DNA from: an uncultured Collinsella sp.
Lineage (GTDB): Bacteria > Actinomycetota > Coriobacteriia > Coriobacteriales > Coriobacteriaceae
DNA: 12,797 nucleotides
Direction of reading: 5' to 3'
NCBI GenBank assembly: GCA_902491895.1
Contig: CABUJH010000054.1
Span: 1 to 12,797 of the forward strand
The notes under the pieces were generated by a model. The model ran no database searches. It saw only the letters and a program-made list of their open reading frames with translations, and was not told the DNA's origin. How positions within the stretch are numbered: the stretch's first letter is position 1; the number at the start of each line of letters is the position of its first letter. Of the stretch, positions 1 to 6,157 are shown piece by piece. Both the position numbers and the translations under genes were made by a program.

Positions 1-767
1 TCGGCGTAAATGTGCGCACCGCGCGCATGCGCGTGCTCCATACCCTCGAGCACGAGCACGCAGGCGCCCTCGCCCATCACAAAGCCGTCGCGGTCTGCAT
101 CGAACGGACGGCAGGCCGTCGCGGGATCGGGGTTGGTGGTCAATGCGCGGCAGGACGTAAAGCCCGCAACGGCATCGGGGATAATTGCGGCCTCGGCGCC
201 GCCGGCGAGGATCGCGTCGGCATAGCCGTGCTTGATGGCGCGGAACGCCTCGCCCACCGCATGGGCCGAGGTTGCGCACGCGGTCACCACGGGCAGGGTC
301 GGGCCCTTTGCCTTGTGGCGGATTGCGATATTGCCCGATGCCATGTTGGGGATCATCATCGCGATCATATAGGGCGATGCGCGGCGGGGCCCACGTTCGG
401 CAATCGTATGGACGTTGTCGACGAGCGTCGTCATGCCGCCCACGCCCGAGCCCACGTAGACGCCCAGGCGCTCGCGATCGATGGCGCCTTCGACATCAAA
501 GCCCGCATCGTGCATGGCTTCGTCCGAAGCCGCCATCGCAAACTGAACGCAGGGGTCGAGATGCTTGGCGTCACGCTTGCCAAAGTACTCGTTGCCGTCA
601 AAGCCCTTGACCTCGGCTGCCACCTTGACGGCAAACGCATCGGTATCGAAGTGCGTGATCGGGCCGATGCCGCACGTGCCGGCGCACATGGCCGCCCAGG
701 TGGCAAGCGCGGTGTTGCCGAGCGGCGACACGGCACCGATGCCGGTGATTGCAACTCTCTGTTCCAT
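1..767 (-). CDS. fabF: Beta-ketoacyl-ACP synthase II (KAS II), 3' end cut by window edge
   Basis: This enzyme elongates acyl-ACP by condensing it with malonyl-ACP in cytoplasmic type II fatty-acid synthesis. About 255 N-terminal residues are visible of a family that is usually near 410. The protein begins MEQRVAITGIGAVSPLGN, the standard thiolase-fold start. GVYVGSGVGG follows near residue 105. The catalytic cysteine is Cys164 in TACATSAHAVGEA, and MGEGA lies near the cut. The two catalytic histidines expected further on are outside the window. Two ATG codons are adjacent (770 and 767); I chose 767 because it lies 6 nt after a GAGGAG ribosome binding site, while 770 lies only 3 nt after it. 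It is the last visible gene of the fab operon, 39 nt after fabG. The active-site motif makes the identification secure. Confidence 0.95.
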   Translation of the reverse strand, partial: MEQRVAITGIGAVSPLGNTALATWAAMCAGTCGIGPITHFDTDAFAVKVAAEVKGFDGNEYFGKRDAKHLDPCVQFAMAASDEAMHDAGFDVEGAIDRERLGVYVGSGVGGMTTLVDNVHTIAERGPRRASPYMIAMMIPNMASGNIAIRHKAKGPTLPVVTACATSAHAVGEAFRAIKHGYADAILAGGAEAAIIPDAVAGFTSCRALTTNPDPATACRPFDADRDGFVMGEGACVLVLEGMEHAHARGAHIYA

Positions 768-806
768 CATGGTCTCCTCATTCAAGCCGTTGTTCGGCCC
801 TGGTTT

Positions 807-1580
807 CTACATCGCCATTCCGCCGTCGACGCGCACGACCTCGCCCGTAATGTAGGCAGCCGCATCACTCGCCAAAAAGCGCACCACGCCGGCCACTTCC
901 TCGGGGCGCGCCATGCGCCTCAGGGGAATCTGCTCCTCGCACGCCGCACGAACCTTCTCCGAGAGCTTTGCCGTCATATCGGTCTCGACAAACCCGGGTG
1001 CGACCGCGTTCACTCGTACGCCGCGGGGCGCAAGCTCGCGCGCCACCGCCTTGGTCAGGCCGATCACGCCCGCCTTGGAGGCAGCGTAGTTGGCCTGCCC
1101 GGCATTGCCCATCAGGCCCACAACCGAGCTCATGTTGACGACGCAACCGCCGCGCTGGCGCATAAAGGTCTTGGTGAGTGCGCGCGTCGTGTTAAACGTT
1201 CCTTTAAGATTGACATCGAGCACGCGATCGAAGGCGTCATCGCCCATGCGCATGAGCAGGCCATCGCGGGTGATGCCAGCGTTGTTGACGAGCGCCCAAA
1301 TGGGGCCAAAGTCGTTGAGGACCGCTTCCACGCACGCGTTGACGGTAACGGGGTCGGCCACGTCGCATTGATATGCGCGTGCCGCGGCGCCAGCCGCCTC
1401 GCAGGCTTCGCACGTCTCGCACGCCGCATCGACGCTGCCGGCATAGACGACGGCAATATCAAAGCCGTCCTCCGCCAGACCGACAGCGCAGGCGCGGCCG
1501 ATACCCCGCGAGCCGCCCGTGACCAGTGCCACGCGACGTGAGTCGTTGCGCTCGAGCGCGCCGTTGTTCAAGTTGCCCAT
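807..1580 (-). CDS. fabG: 3-oxoacyl-ACP reductase
   Basis: FabG is the NADPH-dependent reductase that converts 3-ketoacyl-ACP to 3-hydroxyacyl-ACP, the first reduction of each FAS II cycle. The 257-residue protein is a classical short-chain dehydrogenase. It has the nucleotide-binding TGGSRGIG at 21-28, NNAG at 99-102 and VNLKG around Asn124. The catalytic residues are Ser152, Tyr165 and Lys169, in SSVVG and YAASK. The C-terminus ends VDGGMAM, as is normal for FabG. An N-terminal extension of about 12 residues before the first beta strand is slightly longer than usual. The ATG follows AAAGGA by 5 nt. Many related dehydrogenases share these motifs, but the position between fabD and fabF fixes the role. 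Confidence 0.96.
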   Translation of the reverse strand: MGNLNNGALERNDSRRVALVTGGSRGIGRACAVGLAEDGFDIAVVYAGSVDAACETCEACEAAGAAARAYQCDVADPVTVNACVEAVLNDFGPIWALVNNAGITRDGLLMRMGDDAFDRVLDVNLKGTFNTTRALTKTFMRQRGGCVVNMSSVVGLMGNAGQANYAASKAGVIGLTKAVARELAPRGVRVNAVAPGFVETDMTAKLSEKVRAACEEQIPLRRMARPEEVAGVVRFLASDAAAYITGEVVRVDGGMAM

Positions 1581-1610
1581 GTCATTCCTTTCGGGTTACA
1601 GCCCTGTGGA

Positions 1611-2537
1611 CTATGCGAGCTCGTCGGCAATAGCTGCGACCTGCTCGGCCGTTTCGCACGAATACACGCGAACGTCGCTCAGCGTACGCTTGACCAGGCC
1701 CGACAGTGTTTTGCCAGGGCCGACCTCAATAAACGTGTCGATGCCCTGATCCTGCAGAGTATGCAGCGTGTCGACCCAGCGCACGGGATGGCTCACCTGG
1801 TTGGCCAAGACATCCGATGCTGCTCGCGGGTCCGCCGGATAGGGCGCCGCCGTCATATTTGCCATGACCGGAATTAGCAGCGGAGACGGCGCGTGGCCGG
1901 CTTGGATATACGTCGCCAGTCCCTCAGTCGCCTCGGCCATATAGGGGCTATGGAATGCACCCGACACCGCGACCTTCATGGCCCGGCCACCAGCCTCTTT
2001 TACCAAGGCGTCGAGCTCCTGCAGCGCCTCGGGCGCTCCGGCAACAACCGTCTGCTGCGGGCTGTTGTAGTTGACCGGCCAGCAATCCTCGCCGGCCTGC
2101 GCAGCCAGGTTCTCGACTTGCGCCGCATCAAGCTTGATGACGGCGCGCATACCGCCGGGGTGACGCTCGGCAGCCGCGGCCATCAGCGCCGCGCGCTCGC
2201 ACACGAGCTCAAAGCCCGCTCGCGTATCGAACGCTCCTGCAAAGGTGAGCGCGGCGACCTCGCCCAGCGAGAATCCCGCACAGGCGGCAGGCGCCACGCC
2301 GCGCTCGCGCAGTGCGGCAGCCGCTGCCAGGTCATGAACGAACACGCAAGGCTGCGTGTTCTCGGTCTGCGAGAGCTCCTCCTTGGAGGCGCTCCGGCAC
2401 TGCTCGCTCGTCCCCGGGCGCACCTCATCGGCAATGGCGAACACCTCGGCGGCCGCCGGCGATGTCTCGATCAAGTCGACGCCCATCGCGGGGTGCTGGG
2501 CACCCTGGCCGGCAAACAAAAACGCTACGCCACCCAT
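1611..2537 (-). CDS. fabD: Malonyl-CoA:ACP transacylase
   Basis: FabD transfers malonyl groups from malonyl-CoA to holo-ACP and so supplies the extender unit for FabH and FabF. The 308-residue protein, close to the family norm, starts MGGVAFLFAGQGAQ. It carries the nucleophile Ser90 in GFSLGE, Arg115, and His196 in SGAFHSPYM. The C-terminal VGPGKTLSGL motif is also present. I chose the ATG at 2537, 9 nt after an AAGGG ribosome binding site. A GTG at 2543 would add two residues and lies only 3 nt from that site. Either start overlaps the 3' end of fabK (13 or 19 nt), which suggests translational coupling. Confidence 0.96.
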   Translation of the reverse strand: MGGVAFLFAGQGAQHPAMGVDLIETSPAAAEVFAIADEVRPGTSEQCRSASKEELSQTENTQPCVFVHDLAAAAALRERGVAPAACAGFSLGEVAALTFAGAFDTRAGFELVCERAALMAAAAERHPGGMRAVIKLDAAQVENLAAQAGEDCWPVNYNSPQQTVVAGAPEALQELDALVKEAGGRAMKVAVSGAFHSPYMAEATEGLATYIQAGHAPSPLLIPVMANMTAAPYPADPRAASDVLANQVSHPVRWVDTLHTLQDQGIDTFIEVGPGKTLSGLVKRTLSDVRVYSCETAEQVAAIADELA

Positions 2538-3469
2538 GTGCACGCACCCTTCAGGACGTGCTCGGCGCCCTCGACCAGGTCGTCAACGATTTCGCGTGCG
2601 CTCTGGCGCTCGTTGACCATGCCGGCAATCTGTCCACACAAAAACGAACCCTCTTCGTAGTTGCCGTCCTTGGCGGCCTTACGCAGCGCACCGGTTCCCA
2701 TAGCACCGAGCTCCTCGGCACTCGCGCCGGAACCCTCGCTCTTGGCATAGGCGTTGGTGAAGGGGCTCTTGAGGGCGCGCACTGGATGTCCCGTCGAGCG
2801 ACCGGTCGCACGCGTCGAAGTGTCGTTGGCCTTCAGGACCATCTCTTTGTACTGCTCCGAGACGGTGCACTCGTCTGCGACCAGAAAGCGCGTACCCACT
2901 TGCACGCCTTCGGCGCCCAGCATAAAGGCGGCCGCCACGCCGCGGCCGTCGGCAATACCGCCGGCGGCCACGACGGGAATGTCGACCGCATCGACGACCT
3001 GCGGCACCAGTGCCATCGTCGAGGTCTCGCCAATATGGCCGCCCGATTCGGTACCCTCGGCAACAACCGCCGTGGCTCCACGACGTGCCACGAGGCGCGC
3101 CAGCGCCACCGAGGCAACGACCGGGATGACCTTGATGCCCGCCTCGTTCCACGCCTTCATGTACTTGGCGGGATTGCCGGCGCCCGTCACGACGACCGGC
3201 ACTCGCTCGTCAATCACGACCTGCGCGACCTCGTCGGCAAACGGGCTCATGAGCATGACGTTGACGCCAAAGGGCTTATCCGTCCTGGCGCGCAGCTTAT
3301 GAATCTGGTCGCGAAGCCAGTTGGCGTCGGCGTTCATGGCCGCGATGATGCCTAAGCCACCCGCCTCGGACACTGCGGACGCCAGCGAAGCATCGGCAAT
3401 CCAGGCCATACCGCCCTGGAACACGGGCTTTTCGATGCCGAGCAGATCGCAGAGAGGAGTCTTGAGCAT
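2525..3469 (-). CDS. fabK: FMN-dependent enoyl-ACP reductase II
   Basis: FabK carries out the last reduction of the elongation cycle, trans-2-enoyl-ACP to acyl-ACP, using NAD(P)H and FMN. It is a TIM-barrel flavoprotein of the nitronate monooxygenase superfamily and is unrelated to FabI. The 314-residue protein has PVFQGGMAWIAD at the start, the flavin-site segment EGTESGGHIGE with His145 as the likely active-site histidine, and VVAAGGIADGRG plus GVQVGTRF forming the phosphate-binding end of the barrel. No FabI- or FabL-like gene is seen. The gene starts 2 nt after acpP and its 3' end overlaps fabD. A 2-nitropropane dioxygenase paralogue could look similar, but the location inside the FAS operon argues strongly for FabK. 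Confidence 0.94.
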   Translation of the reverse strand: MLKTPLCDLLGIEKPVFQGGMAWIADASLASAVSEAGGLGIIAAMNADANWLRDQIHKLRARTDKPFGVNVMLMSPFADEVAQVVIDERVPVVVTGAGNPAKYMKAWNEAGIKVIPVVASVALARLVARRGATAVVAEGTESGGHIGETSTMALVPQVVDAVDIPVVAAGGIADGRGVAAAFMLGAEGVQVGTRFLVADECTVSEQYKEMVLKANDTSTRATGRSTGHPVRALKSPFTNAYAKSEGSGASAEELGAMGTGALRKAAKDGNYEEGSFLCGQIAGMVNERQSAREIVDDLVEGAEHVLKGACTWVA

Positions 3470-3471
3470 CT

Positions 3472-3708
3472 CTACTTCTCCAATGCCGCCTCGACCGTAT
3501 CGGCGAACTCGCCGACCGTCTTGGGGTTCTCCTCGGTATCGAGCTGAATGCCAAACTCGTCCTCGACGGCGACGAGGATCTCGACGGTACCCAGACTGTC
3601 GAGACCAATCTCCTCGAGCGTGGACTCGGGCTTCATCTCGACATCGTCAAGACCGGCGGTCTCGCGGATAACGTCGCAAACGCGCTCGAAGGTCTTCTGA
3701 TCTGCCAT
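3472..3708 (-). CDS. acpP: Acyl carrier protein
   Basis: This is the carrier of growing acyl chains in FAS II; 4'-phosphopantetheine is attached to a serine. The 78-residue, strongly acidic protein has the modification motif LDSLG with Ser38, followed by the recognition helix TVEILVAVEDEFGI. Length and motif spacing match housekeeping AcpP. The ATG lies 7 nt after AAAGGAG. The gene sits between fabH (51 nt upstream) and fabK (2 nt downstream), so carrier and enzymes are made from one transcript. A short GCCCTAGGGC palindrome lies in the fabH-acpP spacer (3729-3738), but it is too small to call a terminator. Confidence 0.97.
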   Translation of the reverse strand: MADQKTFERVCDVIRETAGLDDVEMKPESTLEEIGLDSLGTVEILVAVEDEFGIQLDTEENPKTVGEFADTVEAALEK

Positions 3709-3759
3709 GGTAGTTCTCCTTTGGTTGTGCCCTAGGGCGTTTTTATTTCCTATGTGCGA

Positions 3760-4719
3760 CTACTTCCAACGAAGCAGATAGCCACCTATATCCAGACCGG
3801 CGCCAAATCCAACCAAGGCGATGGTGTCGCCCGTGTGAAGTGCACCGGCGTTTGCCAGCCGGTCGAGGGCAAGCGGAATGCATGCGCTCGAAATGTTGCC
3901 GGTCTCGCGCAGCGTTCGAACCACGCGCTCGTCTGGCACGCCCAGACGCTTGACCGCCTGACTCAGGATTCGTTCGTTAGCCTGATGGAATACAAAATGA
4001 TCGATGTCCTCGACCGCGATACTCGCGTCGCAGGCGAGCTTGTTGACCGTGTCGCAGATGGCGTTGACGCCGAACTTGAACACGCGGCGGCCATTCATGG
4101 ACAGCACGCTCGCGCTATCTGCGGAAGCCTTAAACGGCGAGGTACCGACCAGACCGGGAACGCGCAACGTCTCGACGTCGGGCGCCGTCGAAAGCTCAAC
4201 GGCAAGGGGGTTGTCTCCCCCAGCTTCAATCACTGCGGCGCCTGCCCCATCGCCAAAAAGCACGCAGGTGGCACGGTCGGTCCAGTCGAGCGCGCGCGTC
4301 ATCTGCTCGGCAGCAACAACAAGCACGCGCTCGGCACGGCTGCGGGCGATATAGCCCTCGGCGACATCGAGCGCAAATACGAAGCCGGCACAAGCCGCCG
4401 AGACATCGAAGGCAGGGCACGTCGCGCCTAGTCGCTCAGCAACGGCACACGCCTCAGCGGGAACAAGGTGGTCACCCGTCGTCGTCGAGCAGACGATCAG
4501 ATCCAGCTGGCTCGCGTCGATTCCGGACACCTGGAGTGCCCGCTCGCTCGCTGCTACGGCAAGGTCGTCAAGTGACTCGGTGGTGCAGACGTGGCGGCTC
4601 TTGATACCTGTGCGGGTAAAAATCCACTCATCCGAGGTATCGAGGAACTCAGACAGCTCGTCATTGGAAACACTGCGTTCAGGAAGCGCCGAGCCTGTTC
4701 CAAGAATCGTGAAACCCAT
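3760..4719 (-). CDS. fabH: Beta-ketoacyl-ACP synthase III
   Basis: FabH starts each fatty acid by condensing an acyl-CoA primer with malonyl-ACP, and its primer preference sets straight- or branched-chain output. The 319-residue protein begins MGFTILGTGSALPE. It contains the catalytic triad Cys110 (SAACAGFVFAL), His245 (FHQANERI) and Asn275 (TGNISSACIPLAL), and ends with GFGAGLDIGGYLL. I place the start at the ATG at 4719 because AAAGGAGG lies 6 nt before it; the frame is open for 19 more codons but they do not look like FabH. It is the first gene of the fab operon. The upstream region carries two direct repeats that may be operators. The primer-pocket residues cannot be read reliably by eye, so branched versus straight preference is open. 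Confidence 0.96.
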   Translation of the reverse strand: MGFTILGTGSALPERSVSNDELSEFLDTSDEWIFTRTGIKSRHVCTTESLDDLAVAASERALQVSGIDASQLDLIVCSTTTGDHLVPAEACAVAERLGATCPAFDVSAACAGFVFALDVAEGYIARSRAERVLVVAAEQMTRALDWTDRATCVLFGDGAGAAVIEAGGDNPLAVELSTAPDVETLRVPGLVGTSPFKASADSASVLSMNGRRVFKFGVNAICDTVNKLACDASIAVEDIDHFVFHQANERILSQAVKRLGVPDERVVRTLRETGNISSACIPLALDRLANAGALHTGDTIALVGFGAGLDIGGYLLRWK

Positions 4720-4736
4720 CACTAACCTCCTTTGAG

Positions 4737-4805
4737 TTGTTGACGTGTTTACATCGACCAAGAGAGGATAACGCATTTTTGTCGTTGTTGATGTGTTAAC
4801 ATTAA
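4737..4805. promoter_or_regulatory. Two 21-bp direct repeats in the fabH-birA divergent region, candidate operators
   Basis: Within the 176-bp divergent intergenic region, the segments at 4737-4757 and 4785-4805 match at 17 of 21 positions, with a 48-bp period. Read on the fabH strand, the shared core is ATGTWAACACRTCAACAA. The distal copy contains the perfect palindrome TGTTAACA. The proximal copy ends just upstream of the fabH ribosome binding site. Regulators of fatty-acid operons such as FapR, FabT and FasR bind intergenic sites in other bacteria, but this motif does not match any of their operators that I can recall. On the plus strand, TTGTCG (4781-4786) with TTAAAT 17 nt later could be a birA promoter overlapping the distal repeat. 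I could not find a convincing fabH promoter. Confidence 0.5.
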
Positions 4806-4895
4806 ATTGTCCAAATGCGACAAGGGCTTCACATTGTGTCTATCTCTCGACACCATTGCGCGATTGCCTTATTAACTTAGGAGGTAGCTGCCGTT

Positions 4896-5672
4896 TTGGA
4901 TGCCAAATTAACGATAGTCGACGTAACCGGATCGACCAACGATGACCTGCTCGAAGCAGGAAAACAGGGAGCGCCGCACGGCACAGGACTTGCCGCCCGG
5001 GCTCAAACAGCAGGACGCGGCCGGCGCGGGCACAAGTGGGACTCAACCGTCGGCAACTTATTGCTTTCGATTGTCCTGCGCCCATGCGTTAATCCTGCGA
5101 AGTACTCTGGTCTTGCCGCCGTCAGCGGCCTAGCGGTGCTCGAGGCACTCGAAAAACAGGGTCTTGCAAACGAGATTGGCCTCAAATGGCCCAACGACCT
5201 GGTCGCGCGTGGACGCAAACTCGGCGGCATTCTGGTCGAGGCCGAACGCGATAACGAAGGCAACCCCTTTGCGGTCTGTGGCATCGGCGTTAACGTGAAC
5301 TATGTGCCCGCGGAGGTTCCCGATGGCGGCCTGCCAGCAATCGGCCTGTCAGACCTCAACAAGAACGTTCCCGCCGTCGACATGCTCCTCGATGAGGTCT
5401 ATCACGCAGTTATAGACGCTGTAGATGCCTGGGCAGAGCGCCTCAACGCCAAGGAAGAAGACGCCGGTCCGCTCGCGCCCGTCCACGACGAATATATCGC
5501 TCACCTCAATTGGATCGGGGAGCACGTTATCGCCCGCTCCCCCGCTGAGGACGAGCTGGCGCGTGGCATATTTAGAACGGTCGACGATTGCGGCCGCGCG
5601 TGCATCGAAACGGAAGACGGCTTTCGATCCTTCCATTTTGAGGAGGCATCGCTGCGCCCCTTGAGCGAATAG
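4896..5672 (+). CDS. birA: Biotin--[acetyl-CoA carboxylase] ligase, single-domain type
   Basis: This enzyme activates biotin with ATP to biotinyl-AMP and transfers it to the lysine of biotin carboxyl carrier protein, the AccB component that feeds malonyl-CoA to the adjacent fab operon. The 258-residue protein has STN at 13-15, the biotinyl-AMP loop GRGRRG at 40-45, KWPND at 97-101, KLGG from Lys108, and GIGVNVN at 129-135. An SH3-like C-terminal domain ends the protein. The N-terminal winged-helix DNA-binding domain of E. coli BirA is absent, so it should not act as a classical repressor. The start codon is TTG: a stop lies just upstream in frame, no ATG or GTG is available nearby, and AGGAGG lies 11 nt before it. 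That spacing is long and may limit expression. It is the only plus-strand gene here. Confidence 0.93.
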   Translation: MDAKLTIVDVTGSTNDDLLEAGKQGAPHGTGLAARAQTAGRGRRGHKWDSTVGNLLLSIVLRPCVNPAKYSGLAAVSGLAVLEALEKQGLANEIGLKWPNDLVARGRKLGGILVEAERDNEGNPFAVCGIGVNVNYVPAEVPDGGLPAIGLSDLNKNVPAVDMLLDEVYHAVIDAVDAWAERLNAKEEDAGPLAPVHDEYIAHLNWIGEHVIARSPAEDELARGIFRTVDDCGRACIETEDGFRSFHFEEASLRPLSE

Positions 5673-5731
5673 GGCGCCGCAACCACCTACTCGGCAGCAT
5701 TACCCCGCAGTCCAAACCATCATTCAAAACA

Positions 5732-5768
5732 AAAGGGCCCCGCTGCCGTTACGGCAGCGAGGCCCTTT
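5732..5768 (-). terminator. Intrinsic terminator at the end of the str operon, probably bidirectional
   Basis: The two 8-bp stems AAAGGGCC/GGCCCTTT and CGCTGCCG/CGGCAGCG stack with a single C/A mismatch around a TTA loop. On the minus strand the stem runs into CCCTTTTGTTTTG, so it should end the rpsL-rpsG-fusA-rpsJ transcript. On the plus strand the stem ends in only three T residues, so termination of the convergent birA transcript is plausible but weaker. Confidence 0.88.
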
Positions 5769-5787
5769 AAGCTATGAGCGATATCGC

Positions 5788-6096
5788 TTAGAGCTTGATC
5801 TCGATGTCGACGCCAGCGGGGAGGTCGAGACGCATGAGCGAATCAACGGTGCCCGAGGTGGGGTCGAGGATGTCGATGAGGCGCTTGTGGGTGCGCATCT
5901 CAAACTGCTCACGGGAGTCCTTGTTCACGTGCGGCGAGCGGATAACCGTGTACAGGTTGCGCTCGGTGGGCAGGGGGACAGGACCGGAAACGCGAGCGCC
6001 GGTCTTCTGAGCGGTCTCGACGATGAGCTTCGCGGACTGATCGACGACCTCGTGATCATAGCCCTTGAGGCGAATGCGGATCTTCTGGGTAGCCAA
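5788..6096 (-). CDS. rpsJ: 30S ribosomal protein S10
   Basis: S10 is a protein of the small-subunit head and, as NusE, a partner of NusB and NusG in antitermination. The 102-residue protein is of normal length. It contains the conserved IRIRLKGYDH start, GPVPLPTE, the SPHVNKDSREQFE segment and the HKRLIDILDP motif. The start codon is TTG at 6096, with GGAGG 6 nt before it; the TTG is immediately followed by codons for the conserved ATQKIRIRL. It lies 61 nt after fusA, and a terminator follows its stop within 20 nt. In many bacteria rpsJ begins the S10 operon and is followed by rplC. Here it closes the str operon instead. Confidence 0.97.
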   Translation of the reverse strand: MATQKIRIRLKGYDHEVVDQSAKLIVETAQKTGARVSGPVPLPTERNLYTVIRSPHVNKDSREQFEMRTHKRLIDILDPTSGTVDSLMRLDLPAGVDIEIKL

Positions 6097-6114
6097 CTTA
6101 AACCTCCAAAGAGT

Positions 6115-6131
6115 GCGAGAGATGTTCTCGC
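6115..6131 (-). other. Short hairpin in the fusA-rpsJ spacer
   Basis: GCGAGA and TCTCGC form a 6-bp stem with a 5-nt loop in the 61-nt spacer. No T tract follows, so it is not an intrinsic terminator. It ends 10 nt upstream of the rpsJ ribosome binding site and could be a processing or translational control element. It may also be chance. Confidence 0.35.
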
Positions 6132-6157
6132 AGGATTACGTAACAGAGAGCTCGAAC

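Noticed and set aside
12..1541. 509-codon open frame on the plus strand opposite fabF and fabG
   Set aside because: Both opposite-strand genes carry full catalytic motifs. The plus-strand translation is rich in His, Arg, Ala and Gly with no recognisable domain and no ribosome binding site. It is a GC-rich antisense shadow.
2312..3355. 347-codon plus-strand frame opposite fabD and fabK
   Set aside because: It is Arg-, His- and Gly-rich, lies across the coupled fabK-fabD junction and has no start signal. It is another antisense shadow.
3729..3738. GCCCTAGGGC palindrome between fabH and acpP as a terminator
   Set aside because: With a minimal loop only 3 bp can form. On the coding strand no T run follows, so it cannot be a convincing terminator.
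4720..4776. 19-codon upstream extension of fabH
   Set aside because: The frame is open, but the extension does not resemble FabH and overlaps one of the direct repeats. A near-perfect ribosome binding site sits 6 nt before the internal ATG at 4719.
4766..4823. Primary-sigma promoter for fabH
   Set aside because: TTTAAT and TTATCC are present as -10-like strings on the minus strand, but none has an acceptable -35 element at 16-18 nt, so I did not annotate it as a promoter.
4836..4853. GTGTC/GACAC hairpin in the fabH-birA region as a riboswitch or attenuator
   Set aside because: A 5-bp stem with an 8-nt loop is expected by chance, and no larger conserved fold is visible.
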